Source: Bacillota bacterium
GTDB lineage: Bacteria > Bacillota > Clostridia > Lachnospirales > Lachnospiraceae
Direction of reading: 5' to 3'
DNA length: 14,406 nt
NCBI GenBank assembly: GCA_023423045.1
Contig: JAFAGA010000063.1
Location: 1-14,406 of the forward strand
Shown here: one piece after another, positions 6,691 through 13,873 of the stretch
Numbering within the stretch: the first letter of the stretch is position 1
Layout of the letters: each line of letters starts with the position of its first letter
Made by a program: the position numbers and the translations under genes
Notes under the pieces: generated by a model
The model's database searches: none
Seen by the model: only the letters and a program-made list of their open reading frames with translations
Told to the model about the DNA's origin: nothing

Positions 6691-8292
6691 ATGGCGATCA
6701 CGTATACAGAGGAACAACTGAATAAGTTTGACAAGGATACCATCGTTCAGCTGTTTCTTGCTCAGCAGTCCCAGCTGAATGATATCGATAAAAAGCTTCA
6801 GCTTGTGTTGGAACAGATCGCTGTAATGAACAACCACCGATTTGGAAAATCCTCTGAAAAGCTCGATACCACGCATCAGATCGCTTTTATGGAAACGGAT
6901 GGTCAAATCGTATTCTTTAATGAAGCAGAAGCGATTGCTTCCCTAACAGAATATGATGAGGATGAACCCGCAAAGCAAAGAGCGAAAAAAGTGAAGGGCA
7001 AGCGAGCTCAGGATATCAAAGATCTTCCAGTAGTCCCGGTAAATCACATGATGTCGGAAGAAGAACTCGTCTCTGAATTCGGTAGGGACGGATGGTACCA
7101 GCTTGAAGATGAGATCTACAAGCGTTATAAGTTTACTCCTGCGAAGGTTGAGATTGAAGAACATCATGTAGGTGTTTACAAATCTAAAAAAGACAATCAC
7201 TTTAAGAAGGCTGAGCATCCGGGATATCTACTGAGGAACAGTTTAGTGTCAGCTTCTCTTGAAGCAGCAATCATAAATGCAAAGTATGTAAATGCCATAC
7301 CTCTCTATCGTCAGGAGCAAGAGTTTGAACGATATGGAGTGAACATCACCCGAGGTGAAATGGCTCATTGGACCATCCTTTGTGCAGAACGTTACTTATC
7401 GATTCTGTATGACTATCTGCATAAAAAGATTTATGAGTACCATGTATTGCAGGCAGATGAGACCCCTGTACGTGTGACAAAGGAAAACCGTACAGAAGGA
7501 GACAAGCATTACATGTGGGTCTATCGTACCGGAAAAATGTATCAGGATCAACAGATCGTCCTCTATGAATATCAGCCCACAAGAAAGGCTAGCCATCCAA
7601 GGGAATTTCTCAGGAATTTCCAGGGCATCTGTGTGACCGATGGATATCAGGTCTACCACACACTCGAAAAAGAACGTGAAGACCTGAGGATTGCGGGATG
7701 TTGGGCTCATGCGAGACGTAGGTATGACGAAGCCGTGAAAGCATTGCCCAAGGAAAGGCAAAAGAAATCACTTGCTTATCTCGCATTGAAACAAATCCAG
7801 GCTATTTACAGAGAAGAAAACAAACTCTGTGACATGCCACCCAAAGAACGACTGAAACATCGCCAGCTGACGGTAAAGCCTCTGGTAGATGCTTATTTTA
7901 CATGGGTAAAACAGAATGAGGGCAAGGTTCAAGCGAAAAGTAAAACGCACGAGGGTTTTACTTACTCCATCAATCAAGAGAAATATCTGAAAGTATTTCT
8001 TGAAGAAGGTGAAGTTCCAATGGATAATAATTCCGCTGAACAATCAATTCGCTCTTTCTGTGTAGGAAAGAAAAACTGGATGATGATAGATACAATTGCA
8101 GGTGCGGATTCCAGTGCTATTATTTATAGCATAGCAGAGACAGCGAAAGCGAATCATCTGAAGCCTTATGATTATTTTGAACATCTTCTATCGGAGATCC
8201 CGAAGCATCTGGATGAAAAAGACAACAGTTTCTGTGAGGACCTGCTCCCTTGGTCAGAAAAGCTTCCGAGTCATTGCAGAAAATCAATTTAA
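6691..8292 (+). CDS. tnpC: IS66-family transposase TnpC
   Basis: This is the DDE transposase of the element, 533 residues from this start. The ATG at 6691 is chosen over an in-frame ATG at 6628 because it follows AGGAAAGG at a proper distance; the upstream ATG precedes the promoter-like TATAAT. The order is an N-terminal coiled-coil/zipper region (about 10-50), the IS66 motif RFGKSSEKL, a lysine-rich linker, then the catalytic core with Asp256 (LQADETPV), Asp317 (CVTDGYQ) and Glu450 (NNSAEQSIRSF). The Cys-His segment AGCWAHARRRY before the insertion domain is typical. There is no damage. Confidence 0.95.
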   Translation: MAITYTEEQLNKFDKDTIVQLFLAQQSQLNDIDKKLQLVLEQIAVMNNHRFGKSSEKLDTTHQIAFMETDGQIVFFNEAEAIASLTEYDEDEPAKQRAKKVKGKRAQDIKDLPVVPVNHMMSEEELVSEFGRDGWYQLEDEIYKRYKFTPAKVEIEEHHVGVYKSKKDNHFKKAEHPGYLLRNSLVSASLEAAIINAKYVNAIPLYRQEQEFERYGVNITRGEMAHWTILCAERYLSILYDYLHKKIYEYHVLQADETPVRVTKENRTEGDKHYMWVYRTGKMYQDQQIVLYEYQPTRKASHPREFLRNFQGICVTDGYQVYHTLEKEREDLRIAGCWAHARRRYDEAVKALPKERQKKSLAYLALKQIQAIYREENKLCDMPPKERLKHRQLTVKPLVDAYFTWVKQNEGKVQAKSKTHEGFTYSINQEKYLKVFLEEGEVPMDNNSAEQSIRSFCVGKKNWMMIDTIAGADSSAIIYSIAETAKANHLKPYDYFEHLLSEIPKHLDEKDNSFCEDLLPWSEKLPSHCRKSI

Positions 8293-8298
8293 AATGCG

Positions 8299-8314
8299 CC
8301 GCTCATAAGAGCGG
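8299..8314 (+). terminator. Weak hairpin after tnpC
   Basis: CCGCTC and GAGCGG pair around ATAA shortly after the tnpC stop, followed by TTAGCTTT. It may be a weak terminator inside the right end of the IS66 element. Confidence 0.4.
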
Positions 8315-8330
8315 TTAGCTTTATGGGAGT

Positions 8331-8350
8331 ACCCACTATGGAGCGTTTAC
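8331..8350. repeat. IS66 terminal inverted repeat, right
   Basis: The exact reverse complement of 5575-5594, ending GAGCGTTTAC directly before the duplicated target GTTGTATC. Confidence 0.95.
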
Positions 8351-8358
8351 GTTGTATC
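8351..8358. repeat. Target site duplication, right copy (IS66)
   Basis: GTTGTATC, identical to 5567-5574. The lipoprotein's ribosome site and start follow within 57 bp. Confidence 0.95.
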
Positions 8359-8407
8359 TTGAAGTGCCAACATTTGATTCCCAATTATGATTTAAAAGGA
8401 GTACGCT

Positions 8408-9208
8408 ATGAAAAAAAAGAAAACCGTAAATTGTAGAAACATAATAGCTCTTATGCTTATTTTTCTCTTACTAATATGTACAGCTTGTACAAAAAAACAA
8501 AATGAGCCTAAACCACAGGTCGACGACACTCCCTTAGAGCAAGGAGCACAAAACACATCATCAACGCCGGATACCATACAACTAAATTTTTTTGATCAGG
8601 ATTTTTCTGATATACCCCTTAGTTTATTGGACGATAGTCAGATAGGGAGTATTGTTAACTCAACAAAAATTGATGATATGGTCATATCCGCTCAATATAT
8701 CCCAAAACAGTTCAATGAAGAAAATCCCGAAGGTTATACCTATTCTTATATTGAAGTTTCCGGGATAAAATATGCTTTGTCACGTTCTCTTGGCGAGACT
8801 TGGTATGATTTAACGAAAACAACGTTGGCTGAAACGGATACGGTTTATATAACAAATGAGCTGCGTGGCGCGAGCTACGGTGTCACGATCTTTATTGTAA
8901 TAAAGGAAAAGACACCGTATATTATTTCGGAGATTGAAGGATTTGCTCAAATTAGCGATATAGATGAAAATGGCACAAATGAAGTCGTCTCTGCTGTAGG
9001 CACTGTACCTGATACTTCAATTTATCTTTTCGATTTTGATAAACAAAAAGTTAATATCGCTGATATTAACGAACAATCAGGTGCTGAATATTCAATGTAC
9101 GATGCTACAACGAACACTTTTAGCTTAGCCTTTGAAGCTAATCAAAATCCGGTGACTTATATTTATGAGACAAATGAGCAGTTACGAGAGGAAAAGAAGA
9201 AAGATTAA
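8408..9208 (+). CDS. Lipoprotein of unknown function
   Basis: This is a 266-residue membrane-anchored lipoprotein. Residues 1-27 form a lipoprotein signal: a lysine-rich start, a hydrophobic stretch (IIALMLIFLLLI) and a cysteine at 27 in ICTAC. The -3 position is an atypical Cys. The mature part is acidic and contains a loop DIDENGTNE (184-192) that resembles calcium-binding DxDxNG repeats. The C-terminus is a run of charged residues. The ribosome site AAAAGGAG precedes the ATG. Its original upstream region was displaced by the IS66 element, so expression may now be altered. I do not recognise a named family. Confidence 0.88.
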   Translation: MKKKKTVNCRNIIALMLIFLLLICTACTKKQNEPKPQVDDTPLEQGAQNTSSTPDTIQLNFFDQDFSDIPLSLLDDSQIGSIVNSTKIDDMVISAQYIPKQFNEENPEGYTYSYIEVSGIKYALSRSLGETWYDLTKTTLAETDTVYITNELRGASYGVTIFIVIKEKTPYIISEIEGFAQISDIDENGTNEVVSAVGTVPDTSIYLFDFDKQKVNIADINEQSGAEYSMYDATTNTFSLAFEANQNPVTYIYETNEQLREEKKKD

Positions 9209-9232
9209 GAAGGAGTTAAATAAAGGTTGTTA

Positions 9233-9262
9233 TTGACAAGTATATCACATATTTGCTTTAGT
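9233..9262 (+). promoter_or_regulatory. Possible vegetative promoter of the second lipoprotein gene
   Basis: A perfect TTGACA (9233-9238) lies 95 bp upstream of the start at 9333. The -10 region is poor (TTTAGT at 9257-9262, 18-base spacer), so this is a weak call. Confidence 0.3.
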
Positions 9263-9332
9263 TTCCCTTAGATTAATGAAATTATATTATTGTCCAATTA
9301 AAGTATGTAAATATCAATTAAGGAGTCTTTAC

Positions 9333-10004
9333 ATGAAAAAAAGTATTTTAAATCTGCATTTATCTTTGCTCATGATTCTATCTGTTTAAACTGGTTGTAT
9401 GCAAGGGAAAACGTCTTACAATACAATGAAAGGATTAGAATTAAGCACTATTACTCCACAAGATTCTAAATCAGAAGATATGAATCAGAATAACATAGAA
9501 AACAGTAACGAGTCTCTTTGGGCACAGCCAATTGAAGAACACGGGCAGCTTTTTTCTGGATTGAACTTGGATGGAATTGGAGATCATGATGATGAGGCGT
9601 ATGTAAGTCTTTATGTCTGGGATCATAATGGATTTTATAGATATGATGTTTCAGAACTTGTAGTACGGATTAAGTTTGGTACTGGTGATACAACGGCACA
9701 TATCGAGCATGAAGTTGGCAGCTATCAATTTTATGAAACAGACCCATTTCCATCGGTTGTAGAGCGTCTAAACACAACTGGAGAAGTGCCTATATTATCT
9801 GCAGATGGCGAGAAATTATATGAAGGGAGTCTCATATTAGGAACCACCATTACAGATATTGATAATAAACCGATGCAAGGCATTGTCCTTCATTCGTCAG
9901 GTGATGGATATAGTGGTCCTATAGGTGGCCGAGAAAGTCAAACCATCTATTGGAATGGAAAAGGGTGGATCGTTTTGGAGCGATCAGAATCAAAATATAA
10001 TTAA
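9333..10004 (+). pseudogene. Second lipoprotein gene with a stop in its signal peptide
   Basis: The frame starts with a lysine-rich, hydrophobic signal (MKKSILNLHLSLLMILSV), meets TAA at 9387-9389, and continues as T-G-C and then 201 more codons to a normal end. The cysteine at codon 22 would be the lipid-modified residue, so a single nonsense codon sits inside the lipobox. The ribosome site AAGGAG precedes the first ATG. The ATG at 9399 after the stop has no ribosome site and would yield a cytoplasmic protein. The mature part holds a calcium-loop-like stretch, NLDGIGDHDDE (about codons 78-88). Family not recognised; probably a recent pseudogene. Confidence 0.82.
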
Positions 10005-10050
10005 AAAAGTCTTGCTTCCCTTCTACAGAGGGGGAGCAAGACTTTTTTAA
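10001..10050. terminator. Bidirectional terminator between convergent genes
   Basis: A 20-bp stem with one G-U pair (arms 10001-10020 and 10031-10050) has AAAAAA on the left and TTTTTT on the right, so it works in both directions. It overlaps the stop of the second lipoprotein gene. A further perfect 8-bp hairpin (10051-10069) covers the stop codon of the minus-strand hydrolase. Confidence 0.92.
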
Positions 10051-10064
10051 TCTGATACATAGTA

Positions 10065-10928
10065 TCAGATTACAGTTGCGTTTGTAGTGCTTGTAGAAAA
10101 TGTAATGGGTGTTACAATCGAACTAATTTTTCCATCATCGTACCAATCTTTATATGCACTCCATGCAACCTGATTATAATAGTTTGCAGTGGTAGTTGAG
10201 GAAAGAGATATGGTAGTTGAGGTGATGGTCAGTCCAGATACCTTATATCCGGTCACCGAGAATGAGGTACCGTTTACGAGGTTCGTTGCGATATCAACAG
10301 CATTTTTCCATTTTGAGTCAACAAAACCGGTAGCCGCAGTACCATCGTAGCTGCGAGTAGGTTTTTGTGCATTCGTGGTACCCGCATTTACAGAAGAATA
10401 ATGGGATTTTTTTCCTGCAACTCTCGCCCAAATAGAAGCGCTAGGATAGGTACTTGCAGATTCATAGTACGCAGACGACCCGGAGCGTTTCTTGATTACG
10501 ATAGCAATTCCTCCCTGGGCGCTTATATTTAGATTATCTTCTGCATAGATGATACGTGCAAGTAAGCCAATATCTGCAAAGTTTCCTGCTAAAACATTAG
10601 TTCGACCCCATGCACTATCCTCAAGTCTGGAGCCATAGCTTGTCCAATAAGTAGAAGAGCGTACTGTGTCTATTCTTTGGAGTGTAGATTGGTTCACTAT
10701 TCCGGTCTGTGAAATCCCATGCTCTCTTTGAAATTATGTAACTGCTGCTTTTGTTTTAGTGCCGAAGCGACCATCTGGAGTAATGTTATACACGATATTT
10801 TTCAGATAAGTCTGCGTTGTTTCCACACCTGCGGAATAGCCGGTATCACCGGTTGTACTATAAGAGCCAGTGCCGTTTAATAAGAGAAGATATATCCTTG
10901 CTTGTAAACGCCTATAAAAAATAATGAT
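10065..10928 (-). pseudogene. SleB-type cell-wall hydrolase, broken
   Basis: On the minus strand the frame reads a peptidoglycan-binding type-1 domain (YLKNIVYNITPDGRFGTKTK), a TAA stop (10734-10736), the end of that domain (FQREHGISQTGIVNQSTLQR), and then a cell-wall hydrolase domain with the probable catalytic Glu in ARIIYAED. The domain pair is that of SleB-like lytic enzymes that cleave peptidoglycan. Upstream the frame opens only from 10928 and has no start codon, so the 5' end is also lost. The remaining 210-residue open frame from a GTG at 10697 has no ribosome site. No signal peptide is visible in what remains. Confidence 0.82.
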
Positions 10929-11085
10929 TTATCCTGTACTTGATGTGATTGACAGAGATATTACTCCCATTTTGATGAAAGTGAAGATTTAAATAAGAAG
11001 AGAAAATAATCTGTAACCTGTAAATATTCTATGTAATAAAAAGGAAGCAGAGAGCTTTACTCTCTGCTTCCTTTTTATACAATAA
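10929..11085. other. Intergenic remnant between minus-strand genes
   Basis: This stretch should have held the start of the hydrolase gene, but no start codon or ribosome site in the right place can be seen, so part was probably deleted. A plus-strand open stretch from 10925 to 10993 encodes only 22 residues and is not supported as a gene. The right half is the terminator of the next gene. Confidence 0.5.
11038..11076. terminator. Terminator of the beta-barrel protein gene
   Basis: A perfect 17-bp stem (11038-11054 with 11060-11076) with a 5-base loop, A-run on the left and T-run on the right. It lies 10 bp after the stop of the minus-strand gene at 11086 and can work in both directions. Confidence 0.92.
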
Positions 11086-11955
11086 TTAGGTTGACATAAG
11101 CTCAATTTTTACAGTGTTTGCACCTGCCGGTTTGCCAATGGAAACCCACGCCCTATAAGATAATTCTATACCCCTATTTGCTGGAGCAGTATCGGTTACT
11201 TTGACAACGATACTTTTTGAATTTGACAAGTTTGTTACCTTAACAAATTTATTTCTATAGGTGGTATGCCAACTGTTAGTGGAGGTCATTGCTGCAGTTA
11301 AACCTTGAGGATGAAAAACTTCACCGTTTGCAGTTGTTGCGTTAAGAATATTCTCCGCAGGAAATCCTATTTCAGGGCATGTTGATGTCTTACCGGCTTG
11401 AGTGCCTTGGCACGGAAGACCATAATAATCACATGTGGCGCTACTAGAAATTGTACTTGCAACTGTTCCGCCTTTGTTTGTCGGCATCACTAGGTCTGTG
11501 CAAGTTGAGCTGCCCTTAGCATCATTGAAATTCAATTTGACGAGAGCACGAATCTTATTAGCAATCAATAGCGCATCATACCAAGGCATTGTGTTATTTA
11601 CCCCTACTTGGTAAAGCAAAGTCTGAGCGGATGTGCGAGGATCGGTATTATTTGTCGCCTCGTATAGCTTCTCACCATAATAGTTGGATGATGGGTTTGA
11701 GGATGTGTCATAAAAATAAGTTTTCTCTCCAATGTTCTTTCTCACCAATGGACATGAAATAATATACCGAGAGCCATCGTGTGAGGGTGTAATAAAGTCC
11801 AAATCGCGGTTCGAATCAGAAAATAATGCATTGAGACGATCTCTTAGTGTATTTGCATCTGGCTGCGTAGCCATGTAGATACCAGCTTTTCCGTTGATAT
11901 CAACCCGATAATACTGAAGAATATTATCGTAAACTGTTGTTGCTGTATTTGCCAT
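11086..11955 (-). CDS. RlpA/expansin-like beta-barrel protein without signal peptide
   Basis: This is a 289-residue protein whose last ~90 residues form a double-psi beta-barrel of the RlpA/expansin type. The landmarks are TANGEVFHPQGLTAA (208-222), FVKVTNLSNSKSIVVKVTD (237-255, with the conserved acidic residue Asp255 in DTAP), and IELSYRAWVSIGKP. The His that follows LTAA in RlpA is Met223 here. Such domains bind or cleave peptidoglycan or loosen wall polymers. The N-terminal 200 residues are of unknown type, with four cysteines at 152, 175, 182 and 193. The start MANTATTVYD follows AAAGGAAGG and has no signal peptide, so export would need another route, possibly the holin at 13187. Confidence 0.82.
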   Translation of the reverse strand: MANTATTVYDNILQYYRVDINGKAGIYMATQPDANTLRDRLNALFSDSNRDLDFITPSHDGSRYIISCPLVRKNIGEKTYFYDTSSNPSSNYYGEKLYEATNNTDPRTSAQTLLYQVGVNNTMPWYDALLIANKIRALVKLNFNDAKGSSTCTDLVMPTNKGGTVASTISSSATCDYYGLPCQGTQAGKTSTCPEIGFPAENILNATTANGEVFHPQGLTAAMTSTNSWHTTYRNKFVKVTNLSNSKSIVVKVTDTAPANRGIELSYRAWVSIGKPAGANTVKIELMST

Positions 11956-12298
11956 AATCGATTACCTTCCTTTATTTTTTTGACTAACTTGTAAAATGGC
12001 GCGCACACTTTAGAAGCTTGTCTACAAAATAAAGAGAGGGAGGTAATCAAAAAGTAAACATCTCTTTAGAAAAAAGATAGAGAGTGCTCCGTCAACTACC
12101 CACTAAATTTTACTGGTGGTGCTGTGGCGGTTAAGCGACGAACAACTTATACATATTTCGGTTCTTGTGAAAGATTTGAGAAAAAAATAATAAAAGCGTC
12201 GGGATAAAGTGATCTCGACGCTTTTATTTACCGGACTTCTTAAAGAGCATATCCAGTCAGTACTCAAAAAACAAATTATTACAAATTATGTTAAAAAT
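11956..12298. other. Divergent intergenic region
   Basis: This lies between the minus-strand beta-barrel gene and promoter motif P2. No gene is seen. It contains a terminator (12189-12228) with no surviving plus-strand gene in front of it, and a stretch at about 12090-12135 rich in GTGG/CCAC pairs that could be a remnant of a lost element. The promoter of the minus-strand gene must lie here but does not carry the P1-P3 motif. Confidence 0.6.
12189..12228. terminator. Terminator with orphan position
   Basis: A 17-bp stem with one G-U pair and a 6-base loop, flanked by A-runs and T-runs, with core AAAAGCGTCGGGAT. It closely resembles the terminator after the holin at 13712-13745 and, like it, precedes a copy of the promoter-like motif. 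No gene on either strand ends here. Confidence 0.88.
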
Positions 12299-12328
12299 TG
12301 TAGGGGTTTTTCTTTTACGTACGTTATT
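12299..12328 (+). promoter_or_regulatory. Promoter-like motif P2 (copy 2 of 3)
   Basis: TGTAGGGGTTTT, 11 bases, CGTTATT, behind an A/T-rich run. It lies about 305 bp upstream of the sigma factor start at 12633, in the same direction. If it is recognised by that sigma factor, the operon is autoregulated. Confidence 0.62.
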
Positions 12329-12632
12329 TATATATCAGGATATCGTTTCGGGTTTTATAGATTGAGACGGTATTTAGTGAGGCTGTAATTTCATTGGGTT
12401 TTTTATGTTTATAGAAAGGCAGTTTTAATTGAAAATTTGATATATCGAAAAATAATTCGCACAGTTTCGATAAGCAGAAAAATTAAGCAGATACTATGGT
12501 CGAATTACCGTAATACCTGCGCTGATTTTTGAAAGGTGACGATCATGATGAAAAATTAAATTTTTCTTACTTATATGTTTACAAAAGTAAGCATCCCATC
12601 TCTCTACCATTTGAAAGGTGGTGGGATGCATT
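12329..12632 (+). promoter_or_regulatory. Long structured leader of the sigma factor gene
   Basis: Within about 300 non-coding bases I see three stem-loops: TATCGAAA/TTTCGATA (12443-12472), CTTACTT/AAGTAAG (12566-12591), and the fold over the ribosome site at 12591-12629. The sequence TTTGAAAGGTG occurs twice, at 12528-12538 before a five-codon ORF including stop (MMKN, 12545-12559) and at 12610-12620 before the sigma gene. The leader looks built for post-transcriptional control, but no known riboswitch class is recognised. Confidence 0.5.
12591..12629 (+). promoter_or_regulatory. Stem-loop covering the sigma gene ribosome site
   Basis: GCATCCCA (12591-12598) pairs with TGGGATGC (12622-12629), and CTACC (12604-12608) pairs with GGTGG (12617-12621) with one U-G pair. 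A 5-base bulge lies on the left arm. The ribosome site AAAGGTGG (12614-12621) is partly in the loop and partly in the stem, and the start codon follows 3 bases after the stem. Translation should be low unless the fold opens. Confidence 0.65.
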
Positions 12633-13175
12633 ATGACTGTTGATATTATCATAAAATCACAAGGTGGGGACGGCAATGCCACATTAATGCTTATTGAAAA
12701 GTTTAGTCCATTGCTGAAGAAGTATGCCTTTAAGCTTTCTTATGAGGATGCTTATAATGATCTTCTGCTCGATTTTATTGAACTGCTACATAATATGCAA
12801 ATCGAAAATATCCACAACAAAAGTGAAGGAAGCATGATTTCCTACATATGCACTTCAGTTCACAGTAGTTATATAAAAAAATTAATAGAAGTCAAGCGAC
12901 TTCGGAACATCCTACTTTACTCAGACTTAAACGATAATGAGTTATATTATATTGAAGCCATATCCGCTACTAATGATGTATACCAAGAATATGAATTATC
13001 GTTTATCAAAAAAATATTAACAAAACAAGAACTGAGCGTTATAAGCATGATTTATTTTACCGGTTATACAGTAACGGAGATTGCAAATTTCTATGGTACT
13101 TCAAGACAAGCTGTTAATCAGATGAAAAATAGAGCACTAAAAAAATTGCGTAATACTTTTTCGGACAAGCTTTAA
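12633..13175 (+). CDS. TcdR/UviA/BotR-type RNA polymerase sigma factor
   Basis: This 180-residue alternative sigma factor is the size of the clostridial toxin and bacteriocin regulators TcdR, BotR, TetR and UviA. The N-terminal part (about residues 10-70) fits region 2, with FSPLLKKYAFKLSYEDAYND and DLLLDFIELL. The C-terminal helix-turn-helix (about 135-172) ends with SRQAVNQMKNRALKKLR, a segment highly characteristic of this group. The ATG at 12633 is preferred over an in-frame GTG at 12618 that lies inside the ribosome site. The holin gene follows 11 bp after the stop. It probably directs RNA polymerase to the P1-P3 motif, by inference from position and spacing. Confidence 0.85.
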   Translation: MTVDIIIKSQGGDGNATLMLIEKFSPLLKKYAFKLSYEDAYNDLLLDFIELLHNMQIENIHNKSEGSMISYICTSVHSSYIKKLIEVKRLRNILLYSDLNDNELYYIEAISATNDVYQEYELSFIKKILTKQELSVISMIYFTGYTVTEIANFYGTSRQAVNQMKNRALKKLRNTFSDKL

Positions 13176-13186
13176 GGGGGAGAATT

Positions 13187-13594
13187 ATGGACTCAGTATT
13201 AGATAAGACTAAAATAATCTTTGCGTTCTCGGGGGGAGTTTTCGGATGGATCTTTGGCGGATTTGACTCTCTCATATATGCTCTTGTTGCTTTTGTCGCA
13301 ATTGATTATATTACAGGAGTATTGGTTGCGATCCATAATAAGAGAATATCAAGTGAAATAGGATTTAAAGGTATTAGTAGAAAGGTAATGATATTTGCTC
13401 TAGTAGCCCTGGGTAATATTATTGATCAGTGTAATATCGGTTTTGGAAGCTCTATTAAAACAATGATTATAATGTTTTATCTGTCTAACGAGGGTATCAG
13501 CATAATTGAGAATGCAGGCAATATGGGTTTGCCATTGCCTCGAAAGCTTAAAGACATTATACAGCAGATAAATAATCGTGATGACAGCAAATAG
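13187..13594 (+). CDS. TcdE-like phage/toxin-secretion holin
   Basis: This is a 135-residue membrane protein of the phage holin 4 / toxin secretion holin family. Hydrophobic segments lie at about residues 9-25, 28-49, 67-82 and 88-107. The family signature AIDYITGVLVAI has Asp40, and the C-terminal part has ISIIENAGNMGLPLPRKLKD, which resembles the end of C. difficile TcdE. Such holins make lesions in the cytoplasmic membrane that let enzymes or toxins without signal peptides out. The start follows the strong site AAGGGGGAG. Co-transcription with the sigma factor mirrors toxin regulator/holin pairs; no large toxin is present in this window. Confidence 0.88.
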   Translation: MDSVLDKTKIIFAFSGGVFGWIFGGFDSLIYALVAFVAIDYITGVLVAIHNKRISSEIGFKGISRKVMIFALVALGNIIDQCNIGFGSSIKTMIIMFYLSNEGISIIENAGNMGLPLPRKLKDIIQQINNRDDSK

Positions 13595-13711
13595 GGATAC
13601 AAAAATGTAGCAATATCAAAATTAAGCACCCCCTAAATAAAGCTCATAACCTGTAGTGATTTTTTATACTTTTTATAATAAATACACTCTTTAGAAAATT
13701 GGAAATAAATG

Positions 13712-13745
13712 AAAGCGCCGGGATTCAATTTTAACCCGACGCTTT
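13712..13745 (+). terminator. Terminator of the sigma/holin operon
   Basis: AAAGCGCCGGG pairs with CCCGACGCTTT with one mismatch, followed by a T-rich stretch. It resembles the orphan terminator at 12189-12228 in core sequence. Confidence 0.8.
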
Positions 13746-13873
13746 TATTATTTTTAACTTGAAATTGGGGATGGTCTTTGCCCTATACTGACGGCTGCAG
13801 GATCTAAAGCGGCGCTGTACATAATGCTTATATCTCTATCATAAAGGAGAAAGAAAAATATTTTAATTTGGAA

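Larger units (their letters stand above)
5575..8350 (+). mobile_element. IS66-family element, complete, 2776 bp
   Basis: This element is bounded by 20-bp perfect terminal inverted repeats (5575-5594 and 8331-8350) and an 8-bp target duplication. It encodes TnpA, TnpB and TnpC in the usual order, all full length. It is inserted in an intergenic leader, 57 bp upstream of the lipoprotein start at 8408, so it separates that gene from its original promoter region. The perfect ends and intact genes suggest a recent insertion. Confidence 0.96.

Noticed and set aside
9387..10736. In-frame TAA codons as a sign of stop-codon reassignment or recoding
   Set aside because: TAA is used as a normal terminator by other genes here (istB of both elements, sigma factor), and no recoding element is seen, so nonsense mutation is simpler.
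10925..10993. Plus-strand 22-residue ORF
   Set aside because: No ribosome site, no recognisable sequence, and it overlaps the damaged 5' end of the hydrolase gene.
12010..12050. TcdR-like promoter on the minus strand upstream of the beta-barrel gene (TTTACT, 16 bases, CTCTTT)
   Set aside because: It resembles toxin-type promoters only loosely, occurs in A/T-rich DNA where chance matches are common, and does not match P1-P3.
12090..12140. Possible end of an IS200/IS605-type element (GTGG/CCAC-rich stretch)
   Set aside because: Only a short suggestive stretch; no transposase remnant or second end can be seen.
13652..13680. A fourth copy of the promoter motif (TGTAGTGATTTT then TATAATA)
   Set aside because: The first block has one mismatch and the second block does not match CGTTATT; no start codon with a ribosome site follows before the terminator.
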